Source: Valencia hispanica (Eukaryota > Chordata > Actinopteri > Cyprinodontiformes > Valenciidae). From it: DNA of 64,000 bases. How positions within the stretch are numbered: the stretch's first letter is position 1; the number at the start of each line of letters is the position of its first letter. The position numbers and the translations under genes were made by a program. The notes under the pieces were generated by a model, which was not told where the DNA came from, did no database searches, and saw only the letters and a list, made by a program, of their open reading frames with translations. Positions 20,501 to 29,176 of this stretch are shown piece by piece. The stretch spans positions 4,121,821-4,185,820 of the forward strand of contig OY747713.1 in NCBI GenBank assembly GCA_963556495.2. Direction: 5' to 3'.

Positions 20501-23500
20501 TGTGACATCCAAGGTTCAAAGCTTGAATCACAAAAACAAACCACTACATAAGTGAAGCACTGTGTCGGAGCTTGATTCGTCTGCTGATGGTCACGTGACC
20601 AATGACGTTCGTAGCTTCGTTTCACACACCCACCCACCTGACTGCTTCGGATGTTGGTTCAAATCTTTAAAGTGTCCCTTTTTGGGAAGTGTTATTGTTG
20701 ATGTTTGTGGTGTTGAGATAGAGTATTCACTAAAAAGTCACTGAGTAGCATGTCAGTATTGGAACCTGATGTAAAGAGAGGGCTCTCTGAGATGTGGGAA
20801 TTTTACAATTTAATTTCTCCATATTTGCCAAACAAGGTTGGCAAATTTATATGGTCAAGTGAAATACCGTTATAGTAGAATATTGAGCTTCATAGCATTA
20901 ATGGACAGGAGCTTTTTAGACTTTTTTTTCATTTGACGGTCCTTGTAATTAAAATAAGTTCTAGTTTTGTGTTATGTCTTTTACTATCTTTGCAATTAAT
21001 AGAAATGTTATTTGGTTAAAATACATTTTTGAGGAGGTTTTAGGTTTGGCTTTGCAAGTTCGATTTGCAAGAAATAGTGGACTTTGCTATGTTCTATCCT
21101 TTTTTCATGTGAAAGTGTTGGCCCAGGTTGACATGCAAGATATTCGAGTTGAGTTAAACAAAACGGTCAACACAGCTTCAGTTCTGGAATAATGATTTAT
21201 TAGTTTACGTACCTTCTCTGACCAGGACAAAGCATTGAGGACATACAGTTCTGTCGTCTTTAATTGCCCTAGCAAGACTCAACCTCTATCATTAGAACTC
21301 AGATTCTTATACCTAGTTTATGCGTCATAGTGATGCACGAACTGTCTGACAGTATCCAGATGTTTCATTTCCACAACAACTTTTTAACTCAACAGTCCTC
21401 TGAGGGAACACGTCTTCTTAGCCAAGGCTATAATTCAGCTAGGCCAAGACTCAGATCAGGCTGACCTGAGCCTTTCCTCTGGATAAACACACAAATTCCT
21501 GCACGTAGCATTTTTGATGGGACCACCTCGGACGTGCAGTATTTACCACAACAAAAGAAAGTTGGTTTGTCCTTACATTACTCTGTTTTTATAAAAGCAT
21601 GCATAAAGTGAGCTTCATGTACTAGGAAGGGGGTGGGGATACATAATTATATACTTCTGCCTACTAATTTTTACAAACATAATTCAATGGAAATGTGAAA
21701 AGTATAATAGTTTGAATATGTACACAATGTGAATATGTGGGAAATAAATGAATTAATAATCACACACTTATCTTATAAAAAGCCATCCTTTAAAAAACCT
21801 GTATTATGTTTTGTAGGTGCAGTATGTTATTTGTGACCAGCAACTGGCTTACAATAGGTACTCCCTAATTCATATCCTAATGCTAGGTGGAAAACAGGAC
21901 AAAGAACAGATAGGGACCCCAGGCGTGATAAGAGCAAAACAGGAGGATCCAGCGAGGAGCAGAGAATGAGGAGCTTGTATACTGAGGAGCTTGGTTGCTT
22001 GCACAAAGAGCGGGTGGCTGATTGAGAAGAGGGTGAAGCTGTGAGGGGAGACCAGGCAAGCTCAGGGAAGGAGACTAATGAACATGAAAGGAACTGAGGA
22101 GGAAATAAACAATAACCAAGAGGAAACACAGATCTAAGGAAAGATTAAACAAGATCTAGAATGAGCATGAATACTGATAGAAACACAGAAAAACCCCAAA
22201 TAACCCAGGATAATGAAGCGCATTGTTAAACAAAGTATGTTTTTATTTTGCCAGAACAATAATATTTATTTATTTTTTATATAATATTTAAATAAGGGTA
22301 AATATGTTCACCTGCAAAGAGAGATTTATTTTTAATGCAAAAAGAGACATGGAGTTTTATTTAGTATTTACAGTAAGATGATTAATAAACATTGACAGAA
22401 AACATCAAAGCAGTTGTTGCAGTGAAAGACATTTAATGAAGTCTTATAGCTATCAGTACTAGAAAACTAGTCCTACTTCGTGTTTGATAAAAATTACATA
22501 TTTAGAAATGCAGATTCCACTGCGCATAATTTTAATTTGCAAACTAGAAATTTGCCACAAAATATGAGTTCATCACTTTTGGTTTGGACAGAAAGGAGGG
22601 CAGATCGCTCAGAAACATCTCAATTCCCTCTGAGCAGAATCTGGTAATTTAAAAGTCTCATTCACTTGTGTTTTCAATTCATTTGCTGTGGTCACTAACA
22701 TAAATGGATGCCTTGTGAGTAATTTTCTGTGAAAAAAAAAAAGCTCTCTCACTCCTGTTTCAGGGGGTTAGCGTTTTTGAAAGAGTGGGTGGGGGAAAAC
22801 ATCAGGGTTACGAGTCTTACTCATTAATATTCATAATATGCAAACATCTCGCATCTGATTGGCTAACAGCAACAAGACTTAGCGTTACAACCGTTTCTTT
22901 CTCAGCTCTTCTTTCTTGGGTAAAACTTCAACCCTGATGTGTTATCTCCATAAATAACACAAGCCTGAACGTGTTCTGCCATGTTTTGGAGTTGTTAACA
23001 GTTAGCTTCTACTTGCAGAGACCCACTCTGCCCACTGCCGACTGCAAAATCAATACAGCATTTCTGTGGGCGGTCGCGAGGCAAGGTGGGCGAAGCAATG
23101 AACACAAATTTTCTCTGTGATGTAGAAGAGACTAGCTTTTTCTGACTCACTCATTTTTGCCGTCTATCTCCTTTCTGTTGTTGATGTAGGCAATGGGAGT
23201 TGGAGAAAATGCTCACGTGCAGCAAGCATATGCAACTCATTGTGACTGATCTTATTTCAAAAAGAACTAGTATTACACGGTTTCTCAATGAACAAGACCT
23301 TTAATAATGTCACAACTGGAACTCCCTGATTTGGATGGCACAGACAGGCTGGAGGAACTCTAAAGTTTGAGGCAGTGAATATCAAATGAGGGATAATTAA
23401 CCTGTGGTTATGATGTGCTCTGCTGAGGTGAACCAACAGGAGAGTAAAACCCCTTAAAGGGGTCTCCTGGACTGTGCCATACCTTAGATGTCAAAAGGTC

Positions 23501-26053
23501 CGATGGATAGGCCTTTGTTCAAGGATGCAGTGTCTGTCTGAAGGCATTGTCTCTGCGTTGGTGGGGGGGTCACGATGACTGGTGGCTCACTTCCATCTCT
23601 CTTGAGATTGTCTATTGCTGTCTCTTCCAGTGGGGTTGCCACATTTCCAAAAATTACTTTCCTGGACCTTGGTTCCACAATCTAGTTGCATTGGTGTAGA
23701 TTCTCAGTCATCCAGGACATGATATTCTTGAGAGTTTAAATGAAGGCAACTGGTCTTTTCTTGTTGTCTTGAATACGTTTCGTCTCTCATCCAAGAGGCT
23801 TCTAGAAGCTTACGCTAGGTATAGCGATAGCCCCATTAGTGAGCCTTAACCATATTCTTATAAATCTGATGCTCCCAATCCAGTTTTCAAAACCGAAGAA
23901 GCCTCTTGGATGAAAGATGAAACATATTCAAGACAACAAGAAAAGTCTAGTTGCCTTCATTTAAACTCTCAAGAACACAATCGGGTTGGCATTTGAAGAC
24001 GGTATTTGTGCGATCTACTGGTGTGCTGATTTCAGTCGTTGTGTCTGTGGACTTTAATGTATTGAAAACTTCAAAATCAAAGATTGATTTGCAACACAGA
24101 GGATTTGTATAACACATTGAAATGCATTGACCCATGTCACCATTGTTGTCTACAGAACAATTTCCGGTTCTTAACCAAAACTGCTTGGTTACCATGTTGC
24201 ATCACTCCATACAACATGGATGCAAAAATCCATACATGAAAGTGTAGTTTTGTTGCAATTATGTCAGGTTATGAGTCCTCTCCAGGTTCTGAAGTGGATC
24301 TCTTCTAAATGCTCCTCAGATGAAGATGCTGCCTCTCAACAAGAAAATCCAATCAGAACCTCCAAACTGTCATCACAGACTACAACGCTGCTGGTTCTGG
24401 TCTGTCTGCTGGTTGTTGAGTCCTTCATTATTTGCAGACTCTGTGAGTTCACATTGGCCTATGCTTTCTCCTAATTTTACTTTCTTAAATGTTAAAATGA
24501 TATTTTTGAATGCAATACCAGGTTTAGGGTTGTGTAAAAACTTTTGTCTTTCTTTACTCAGCTTTTGTCGTTTGGATGACCAATCAAACTATCCACTCCC
24601 TGAATGAAGCTCTGAGGACAAATTGCTGCGGTGAGACTGTTTGGGTTTGAAATTATCCACAAGTTTCTGTGTCGGATCACAATAACATGGAGCTCACTAT
24701 TTAGTTTTACAATATTAGCAGCATTTATCGGGTTCATTTTCACCGGTGTTCATCTGTTTTCAATAACCAGTGCCACAAAATGTATTTTTATTCTGTAGGA
24801 TTTTAACAAAATGAGGCTGAATGAAACTAAAATGTTCAATTTTTCATGTTTCAAAGCAGAAAGCGTAAATGTTCCACCCCCTGCAAAATTTCCAGCACCA
24901 CCCCCACCTTCTTCATGTCCACCACCTGCTTCATGTCCTCCACCACCTATAGTCCCATCGCCACCTAAATATCCACCGCCTCCTACATGTACACATCCTC
25001 CTAAATGTCCGACACCATCTAAATGCCCACCACCTCCTAAATGTTCGACACCCCATCCAGCTCCTAAATGTCCACCACCTCCTACATGTCCACCTCCTCC
25101 TAAATGTCCGACACCATCTAAATGCCCACCATCTCCTCAATGTTCGACACCACCTCCAGCTCCTAAATGTCCACCACCTCCTACATGTCCACCTCCTCCT
25201 AAATGTTTGCCACCACCTAAATGTCCACCACCTCCTACATGTCCACCTCCCCCTAAGTGTCCGCCACCACTTAAATGTACACCACCTCCTACATGTCCGC
25301 CACCACCTCAAGCTCCTACATGTCCACCACCTCCTTCATGCCCTCAACCTCCTCCACCAATTCCCATTCCAAGAAGGAGTAAGTGACTCAATTGCAGAAA
25401 CATCCAGTATGTCTTCCACCTGATTTGCTGACGTACTTTCTTTGTTGCGTTGATAGACGAGCCACGTCTGAGTTGTGGAGCAGACTGGGACCTAAATGGG
25501 GAAAGATGGTATTATTACAATAGCGGATTATTATCATGGGAGAATAGCAGAAGATTCTGCAAAGATCGCGGAGGAGACCTGGTGAAGATAGACAGCAGAG
25601 AGGAGCAGGTTTGAAACACTGCTGGTTTCACAGATTTAATTATGTTCCTTCATCTCAGCATTATTTTCATTAACTTCTCCTATTCAGTTGTACCTGCAGA
25701 GAAAACTCAGAGACATGATGGTGGAGAGGGATGAGAAGTTCTGGATTGGACTGACAAACTCAGGGAGAGACGATAGATGGTCTTGGGTGGACAGCTCATC
25801 ACTGCACACAAGGTTTGATTGTTGTAAAAACACCTCCATCTTCAGAATAAAGGTAAACTATTTTATATGAACTTGTCCCTTTTGACCTTTTAGTTTGAGT
25901 TTTTGGAGTTCTGGAGAACCAAATTCCCGGACATGTGTGCAATCTGATGGGACGCGGGATAGAGGACAGGGTGATCATCTGAGGTGTTGGTGTCAAAGCT
26001 CCTATGATGTTTCCTACAAAAGTATCTGTGAAAAAGCAGCAGAAACTGGATAG
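14576..26053 (+). CDS. Lectin gene 4 (array unit 1): Cys/Pro-stalk C-type lectin-like receptor, about 392 aa
   Basis: The likely first exon is 14576-14606 (MMSRPQSYTE, donor GTAAGA), the nearest upstream; then 24320-24442 (membrane), 24562-24630 (neck), 24860-25378 (stalk), 25457-25608, 25688-25812 and 25894-26053 (CTLD, stop TAG). Phases fit throughout. The membrane segment TTLLVLVCLLVVESFIICRL contains a Glu. The neck is NQTIHSLNEALRTNCC. The 173-codon stalk holds about 21 Cys in Pro-rich repeats. The CTLD has GGDLVKIDSREEQ, FWIGLTN, WSWVDSSSL, GEPNSRTC and SICEK. The cysteine before YYY is Trp (TGG at 25507-25509). The third canonical CTLD cysteine is Tyr (TAT at 26003-26005), and WND is replaced by CWCQ. 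EPN alone does not predict sugar binding. Splicing across the 9.7-kb first intron, which contains the Tc1 element, is inferred. Confidence 0.65.
15214..15936. mobile_element. Insertion of about 720 bp in block B, unclassified non-autonomous element
   Basis: The sequence between CCACAACCCC and CACTTGCAGAGAAGG is absent from block A, where the flanks join (10501-10520). Ends are weakly inverted (TATCATATTTAG and, reversed, TGTTATGATGTGAG). CCCC-type sequence lies on both sides. The interior is purine-rich, with GGACCCAAATGCAG near the left end, common in fish non-autonomous repeats. No coding content. Confidence 0.5.
15992..16090. mobile_element. Retroelement 3' fragment with TTC tail, block B only
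   Basis: TTCTTCTTCTTCTTC is followed by ATTGGCGGTTGGCAAACAAC and TGCATTACCGCCACCAAC, a motif seen at ends of fish LINE fragments, inserted on the minus strand. It occupies the same pyrimidine tract hit by a different element in block A. Confidence 0.45.
16198..16450. repeat. 74-bp tandem repeat, about 3.4 copies
   Basis: Units start at GACAGGTGCACGTGATGC at 16198, 16272, 16346 and 16420. The copies are nearly identical, and each contains CACGTG-like and TTCATGACCTAATATGGTC words. It lies in intron 1 of gene 4. Confidence 0.9.
16451..17680. other. Stretch without recognised gene; one 127-codon open frame
   Basis: No lectin exon or transposon end was recognised. An open frame at 17351-17734 starts beside an A-tract, encodes a Ser/Thr-rich sequence I do not recognise and runs into the Tc1 element. 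Because its tail is transposon sequence it cannot be an intact host gene as written. Confidence 0.35.
17681..19046. mobile_element. Palindromic Tc1/mariner derivative, unit 1 copy
   Basis: Flanked by TA (17679-17680 and 19047-19048). The tips AAGGTCCTTCTCAAAAAATT and, reversed, CAGGTCCTTCTCAAAAAA are inverted. The inversion covers not just the usual terminal repeat: the right arm (18607-19046) is the reverse complement of the whole left third (17681-18182), including the first about 58 transposase codons. A 424-bp loop lies between. The right arm lacks 62 bp present in the other units. It is a deletion/inversion derivative without the 3' half of the transposase, so non-autonomous. Confidence 0.85.
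18010..18735 (+). pseudogene. Truncated Tc1 transposase with inverted-repeat tail
   Basis: The frame starts MGKTADLTAAQKAIIDTLKQ, with the paired helix-turn-helix DNA-binding region (KDISERIGCSQSAVSR; VETSRATVHRRVQEMGY) and the first catalytic Asp in LFSDESKF. It continues to VMVWGAMSAAGVG at about residue 200, then runs into the antisense of its own start (QRFLPHFFLPTDF...). The second Asp and the last catalytic acidic residue of the DDE triad are absent. Full Tc1 transposases are about 340 aa, so no catalysis is expected; a DNA-binding fragment could in principle be made. Confidence 0.85.
19058..19230 (+). mobile_element. DIRS-like retroelement fragment (in all four units)
   Basis: Just right of the Tc1 element, a broken frame reads NLLSRMGLLPGEWRLYPEVV. 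It resembles the RNase H/tyrosine-recombinase-side region of DIRS-type retroelements (SRxxxxxGEWxLHPEVV). Stops and frameshifts follow. Copies lie at 30904-31076, 42766-42938 and 54702-54874. The match is from memory and covers few residues. Confidence 0.35.
19580..19655 (+). pseudogene. Orphan neck exon relic, unit 1
   Basis: A lectin neck-exon homologue (QIIQTLKEEKEALGRN) with acceptor CAG and donor GGTCAGT. At 76 bp it would break the frame; functional neck exons are 69 or 78 bp. It lies about 4.7 kb upstream of the membrane exon and has no membrane exon of its own nearby. Copies are at 31426-31501, 43288-43363 and 55224-55299. Confidence 0.6.
19727..20176. mobile_element. Putative GC-richer MITE remnant, unit 1
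   Basis: The block is richer in CG than its surroundings and ends in TTACACAATGTAGCTTTAA, an end-like sequence of common fish MITEs. A matching left end was not found, so the limits are approximate. Also present in units 2-4 (for example 43433-43882). Confidence 0.3.
20286..20341 (+). pseudogene. Orphan stalk exon relic, unit 1
   Basis: After TTTATCAG the frame reads GINANRTIQATCPPPPEVK, like the stalk exon end of gene 3 (AEVK). The donor GTGAGT has become TTAAGT. With the neck relic upstream it marks a dead lectin gene inside each unit. Copies start at 32132, 43994 and 55930. Confidence 0.6.
20342..23724. other. Unit 1 intronic stretch without recognised gene
   Basis: AT-rich sequence inside the long first intron. 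It holds a purine-rich repeat of about 370 bp (21822-22190), similar in style to fish non-autonomous element interiors, and no lectin exon. Short open frames here are not conserved protein families I recognise. The same holds for the matching parts of the other units. Confidence 0.4.
23725..23975. repeat. Hairpin inverted repeat, unit 1
   Basis: Arms of about 79 bp (23725-23803 and 23897-23975), built around GAAGCCTCTTGGATGA and its complement. The arms also contain TCAAGACAACAAGAAAAG. The loop is about 93 bp here and in unit 3; it is about 22 bp longer in units 2 and 4. This motif pair is a frequent dispersed repeat in fish genomes. Confidence 0.7.
24860..25378 (+). repeat. Cys/Pro stalk tandem repeat exon, unit 1
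   Basis: A 519-bp exon of degenerate 15- to 18-bp units encoding CPPPPK/T-type repeats. A higher-order 33-residue period (CPTPSKCPP...PPPPK) is visible. About 21 cysteines occur in 173 codons. Splice sites are TTTCAAAGCAG|A and AGGA|GTAAGT. Confidence 0.9.
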
Positions 26054-26061
26054 ACTTAATC

Positions 26062-27507
26062 TGTTTGTGTGTAAAGTTCTCATCAGTCTAGAAAACAGTC
26101 TCAGTACAGGTTCAAACAAGGATAATCTTGCCAAGCTTTTGTTTTTGCTCTTTGGTTTTGTATTTAAGATGTGTATCTTGTGTAGCTTCTTTAATTTCTG
26201 CTACTTTCTATGGGTTTTCACTGTTTGTTTGTCCTGCCATCTACCTATTCCCGATTCAGTCCCCTTTTCCACCGAGCTGATTCCACTACTAGTTCTATAG
26301 CAGAGCCTGACTTGGCACCGCTCTTTGGTTTTTTACCAACAAAGGTTTCAAACCTTAGCTTAACCCAGCACCAACTCCTTGGTGGGCCAGAGCTGGTGCT
26401 TGCTAAGAACTGCCTTCTCCCCGACCACATGGTGATGCAACCAAGGCATAGCATGACGCAAATTTTGTCGGAGCGCTCTGTGTTTTGTAATCAAATGTTG
26501 ATGGTGCACCAAGAACATGTGGTGTAAACATCTTTGCAGATCCCAAAAAAGTGTGGAAACACTATAGCAGCACTTGTAAGTGCATGATAAACTCGTCCAT
26601 TAGTGGAAAAATGACTGGTTATTAAAAAAAATCCATTGACTAAGAACCGATCAAGCACTGACTCTGGCACCAGCACAGAACTATTATGGGTTATTTTTCA
26701 GGTGGAAAAGACCCGTGATCTCTAACCCTAGAACATATTCTTCCTCAGCTCATTTAGTCCTACCTAGATCCTACGGTTAGATCACCTTTTGTAGTTCTGT
26801 TAGCTCATTCAGGTCTTTAATGTTTTTGGTTACTTGTTTTTGAACCATAAATGTTATTTTAGGTTCCCACAATCCAGCCTTCCTCTGTTATTACCTCCTC
26901 CATTTTTTCATCATATACAAAACATACATGATGGCATGAAGATCTGATGATGGCTCAGTGTTGGATGTCATATCGATGACATCTTTTCAACTCCTGAGGA
27001 TCCGGCAGAAAATACGACATCCGCCTCGGAGGGCCAGCCTGACAACAACTCTTCACGTCTTTGGGTTATGAGAGTCTGGGTCATGAGGTCTATCCAGCCC
27101 CCAAAGGTCTGGATTATGATACCAATGTAGTCTGTGAGGATTGGGGCAACACTTATGGTCTGTTTGTGTGTAAAGTTCTCATCAGTCTAGAGAACAGTCT
27201 CAGTACAGGTTCAAACAAGGATAATCTTGTCAAGCTTTTGTTTTTGCTCTTTGGTTTTTGTATTTAAGATTTGTATCTTGTGTAGCTTCTTTAATTTCTG
27301 CTACTTTCTATGGGTTTTCACTGTTTGTTTGTCCTGCCATCTACCTATTCCCCGATTCAGTCCCCTTTTACACCGAGCTGATTCCACTACTAGTTCTATA
27401 GCACAGCCTGACCGTGTCATGAGGTCTATCCAGCCCCCAAAGGTCTGGATTATGATACCACTGCAGTCTATGACGATTGGGGCGATGCTTATGGTATCAC
27501 AAAATAG
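26062..27507. repeat. Internal partial duplication in the 3' flank, unit 1
   Basis: A segment of about 250 bp (26062-26311, from CTGTTTGTGTGTAAAGTTCT) recurs at 27160-27410. A second segment of about 90 bp (27075-27160, GTCATGAGGTCTATCCAGCC) recurs at 27412-27507. The latter reads VYPAPKGLDYDT in one frame, a sequence I do not recognise. The layout is A, MITE, B, A', B'. The same is found in units 2-4. Confidence 0.75.
26257..26717. mobile_element. hAT-like MITE, unit 1
   Basis: Ends CAGTCCCCTTTTCCACC and, reversed, CACGGGTCTTTTCCACC are inverted. The interior (ACCAACTCCTTGGTGGGCC, GCTGGTGCTTGCTAAGAACT) resembles common fish hAT MITEs. No coding content. No clear 8-bp target duplication was seen, so the exact ends are uncertain. 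Copies: 38121-38581, 50063-50523, 61989-62450. A second, 5'-only fragment lies at about 27355-27410. Confidence 0.45.
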
Positions 27508-28456
27508 AAAATTAAACCCACAGTGCAATCTTTGAGGAAAAACATGACACTCAAGGTTTCTATCAACCAACCCTAGCAGATACAGGACATGGCAGTCACT
27601 CCTTGTGCATCCAGTGGCGTCCAAAGTTAGTCCTCCAGGGCTGGTACCCAGCATGTTTTAGTTCTTTCCCTGATTCAAGACACCTGAATCAAATGATGTT
27701 TCATTAGCAGAACCTCTGCAGAAGTTTGACATACTGGGGAAGTAGTTAGACCTTTTGGAAAAGATGTGTTGGATTAGAGACTGTTCTACAACGGGCAGGA
27801 CACCGGCCCTCAAGGACTTAGTAGTTTGAGATTCTGCAGGAGTTTTTCCTGCTGAAAAATGAACAGAAAAATTAGCTGGATTAGAGCCTAAATAAAAAAC
27901 ATGGCTGCTTGCATGTTTGTGTCACTCAAACAGCTGCATTAAGATTGAAAAGTCTTGTGAAAAAGTTTAGTGAATATAAATCAACAGGAAGTGGAAGCTG
28001 TGGTTTGACTGTTTATCATTAACCAAACTGAACTTAACTGCTCATATAAAAAAGTACAAAATAAAAATGTATTTAAATCCATGATTTTAAAGTTTGGACT
28101 AGTTTTAAATGTCTGTACAATTTATAAGACAGTAAAGCAGTAAATAAAAAGCTTGCAATGAAGATCAGAGTTTAAGAAAACTCTAAGAAAAGCAGCCTGT
28201 TCTGTAGCTTTAGGGTCATATGACCCAAACAGAGTGCAGGTCTTCATTGTTGCTCAATAGTTTCACATTATGTGCTTTTATACAAGTTAATTACTGCTTA
28301 AATACATATACTAAATTCAAGCAGCTTTAAGATTGAATTAGCAACATCAGAGAATATCAGATCTCTGTATTGTCAGAATAGTTTCCTGCATTTTTGGTTC
28401 CCATGGAGCAGTTTTATAAGCGTCAATATTCACTGCAACTTACTGGCTTGATTTAA

Positions 28457-28592
28457 AGGGGCTATATGCAACTTTTTCCCCAAAATAAACGTAACAATAG
28501 CCTTTTTATTTGACCATTTATGACTCAAACATCTCCTGATTAGCATGGGGTCAGTCGCGAGTTTAAATTTCAGAAAATTGCATATAGCCCAT
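28457..28592. mobile_element. 136-bp TTAA MITE, unit 1
   Basis: TTAA lies on both sides (28453-28456, 28593-28596), and inverted ends AGGGGCTATATGCAA and ATGGGCTATATGCAA form a small near-palindrome. It is of the same target type as the MITE at 1581-2162. Confidence 0.75.
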
Positions 28593-28599
28593 TTAACAT

Positions 28600-29176
28600 C
28601 AATCAGAACTTTTATTCAGATCACTAAATATTTAATAATTCTCAATAAATTTTACTTCAACTTAACACTATTTGTAATTTTTTTGGCTCATTCCGTACCT
28701 TTATATTCAAAGGGATAATTTATTGTTGGTTTGAGAAACAAAATGCATTTTTATAAAACAATAACTTTTAAAGCATTTTGAAATTACAAAATGGACGAGA
28801 GGAGGAAAGCACATCATATCATGGGATTTAACAATCTGTATGAATTGAAATAAAAAGCACAATATAGTGAATTTTAAACAACAATCATACGTTCTTTGAA
28901 ATGTATTAAAAACCAAAAAGTTTTTATTTTTGTGTAAAATCTATGGAAATAAAAAGTTGCTTATGCATGCGAAAGTAAAGTAAGATTAAGCATCTCTAGG
29001 AAGTGTCTTATCCACTTAGCGATAAAACATAAATGAGCCAAGAACTTGTTTTCACCAACAGATTTTAAGATAAATGGTTATTGACATGTAAGAGCGTCAT
29101 GTGACTGTGGTTATTAAAAAAATAAACGCAGTATTGCAACACAGACAGATGGGTAAACTGTGAGGACTGTAAAAAA
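28600..29176. other. 5' flank of lectin gene 5, unit 1
   Basis: AT-rich sequence before the first exon of the next receptor. It should contain that gene's promoter, but I see no element I can defend. Confidence 0.3.

Noticed and set aside
21827..22129. 100-codon minus-strand frame repeated in each unit
   Set aside because: It lies in a purine-rich transposon-like interior; repetition is due to the array.
24931..25311. Long minus-strand open frames rich in Arg/Trp (also 36795-37175, 48638-49117, 60591-61043)
   Set aside because: They are exact antisense of the Cys/Pro repeat exon; the repeat simply lacks stops on that strand.
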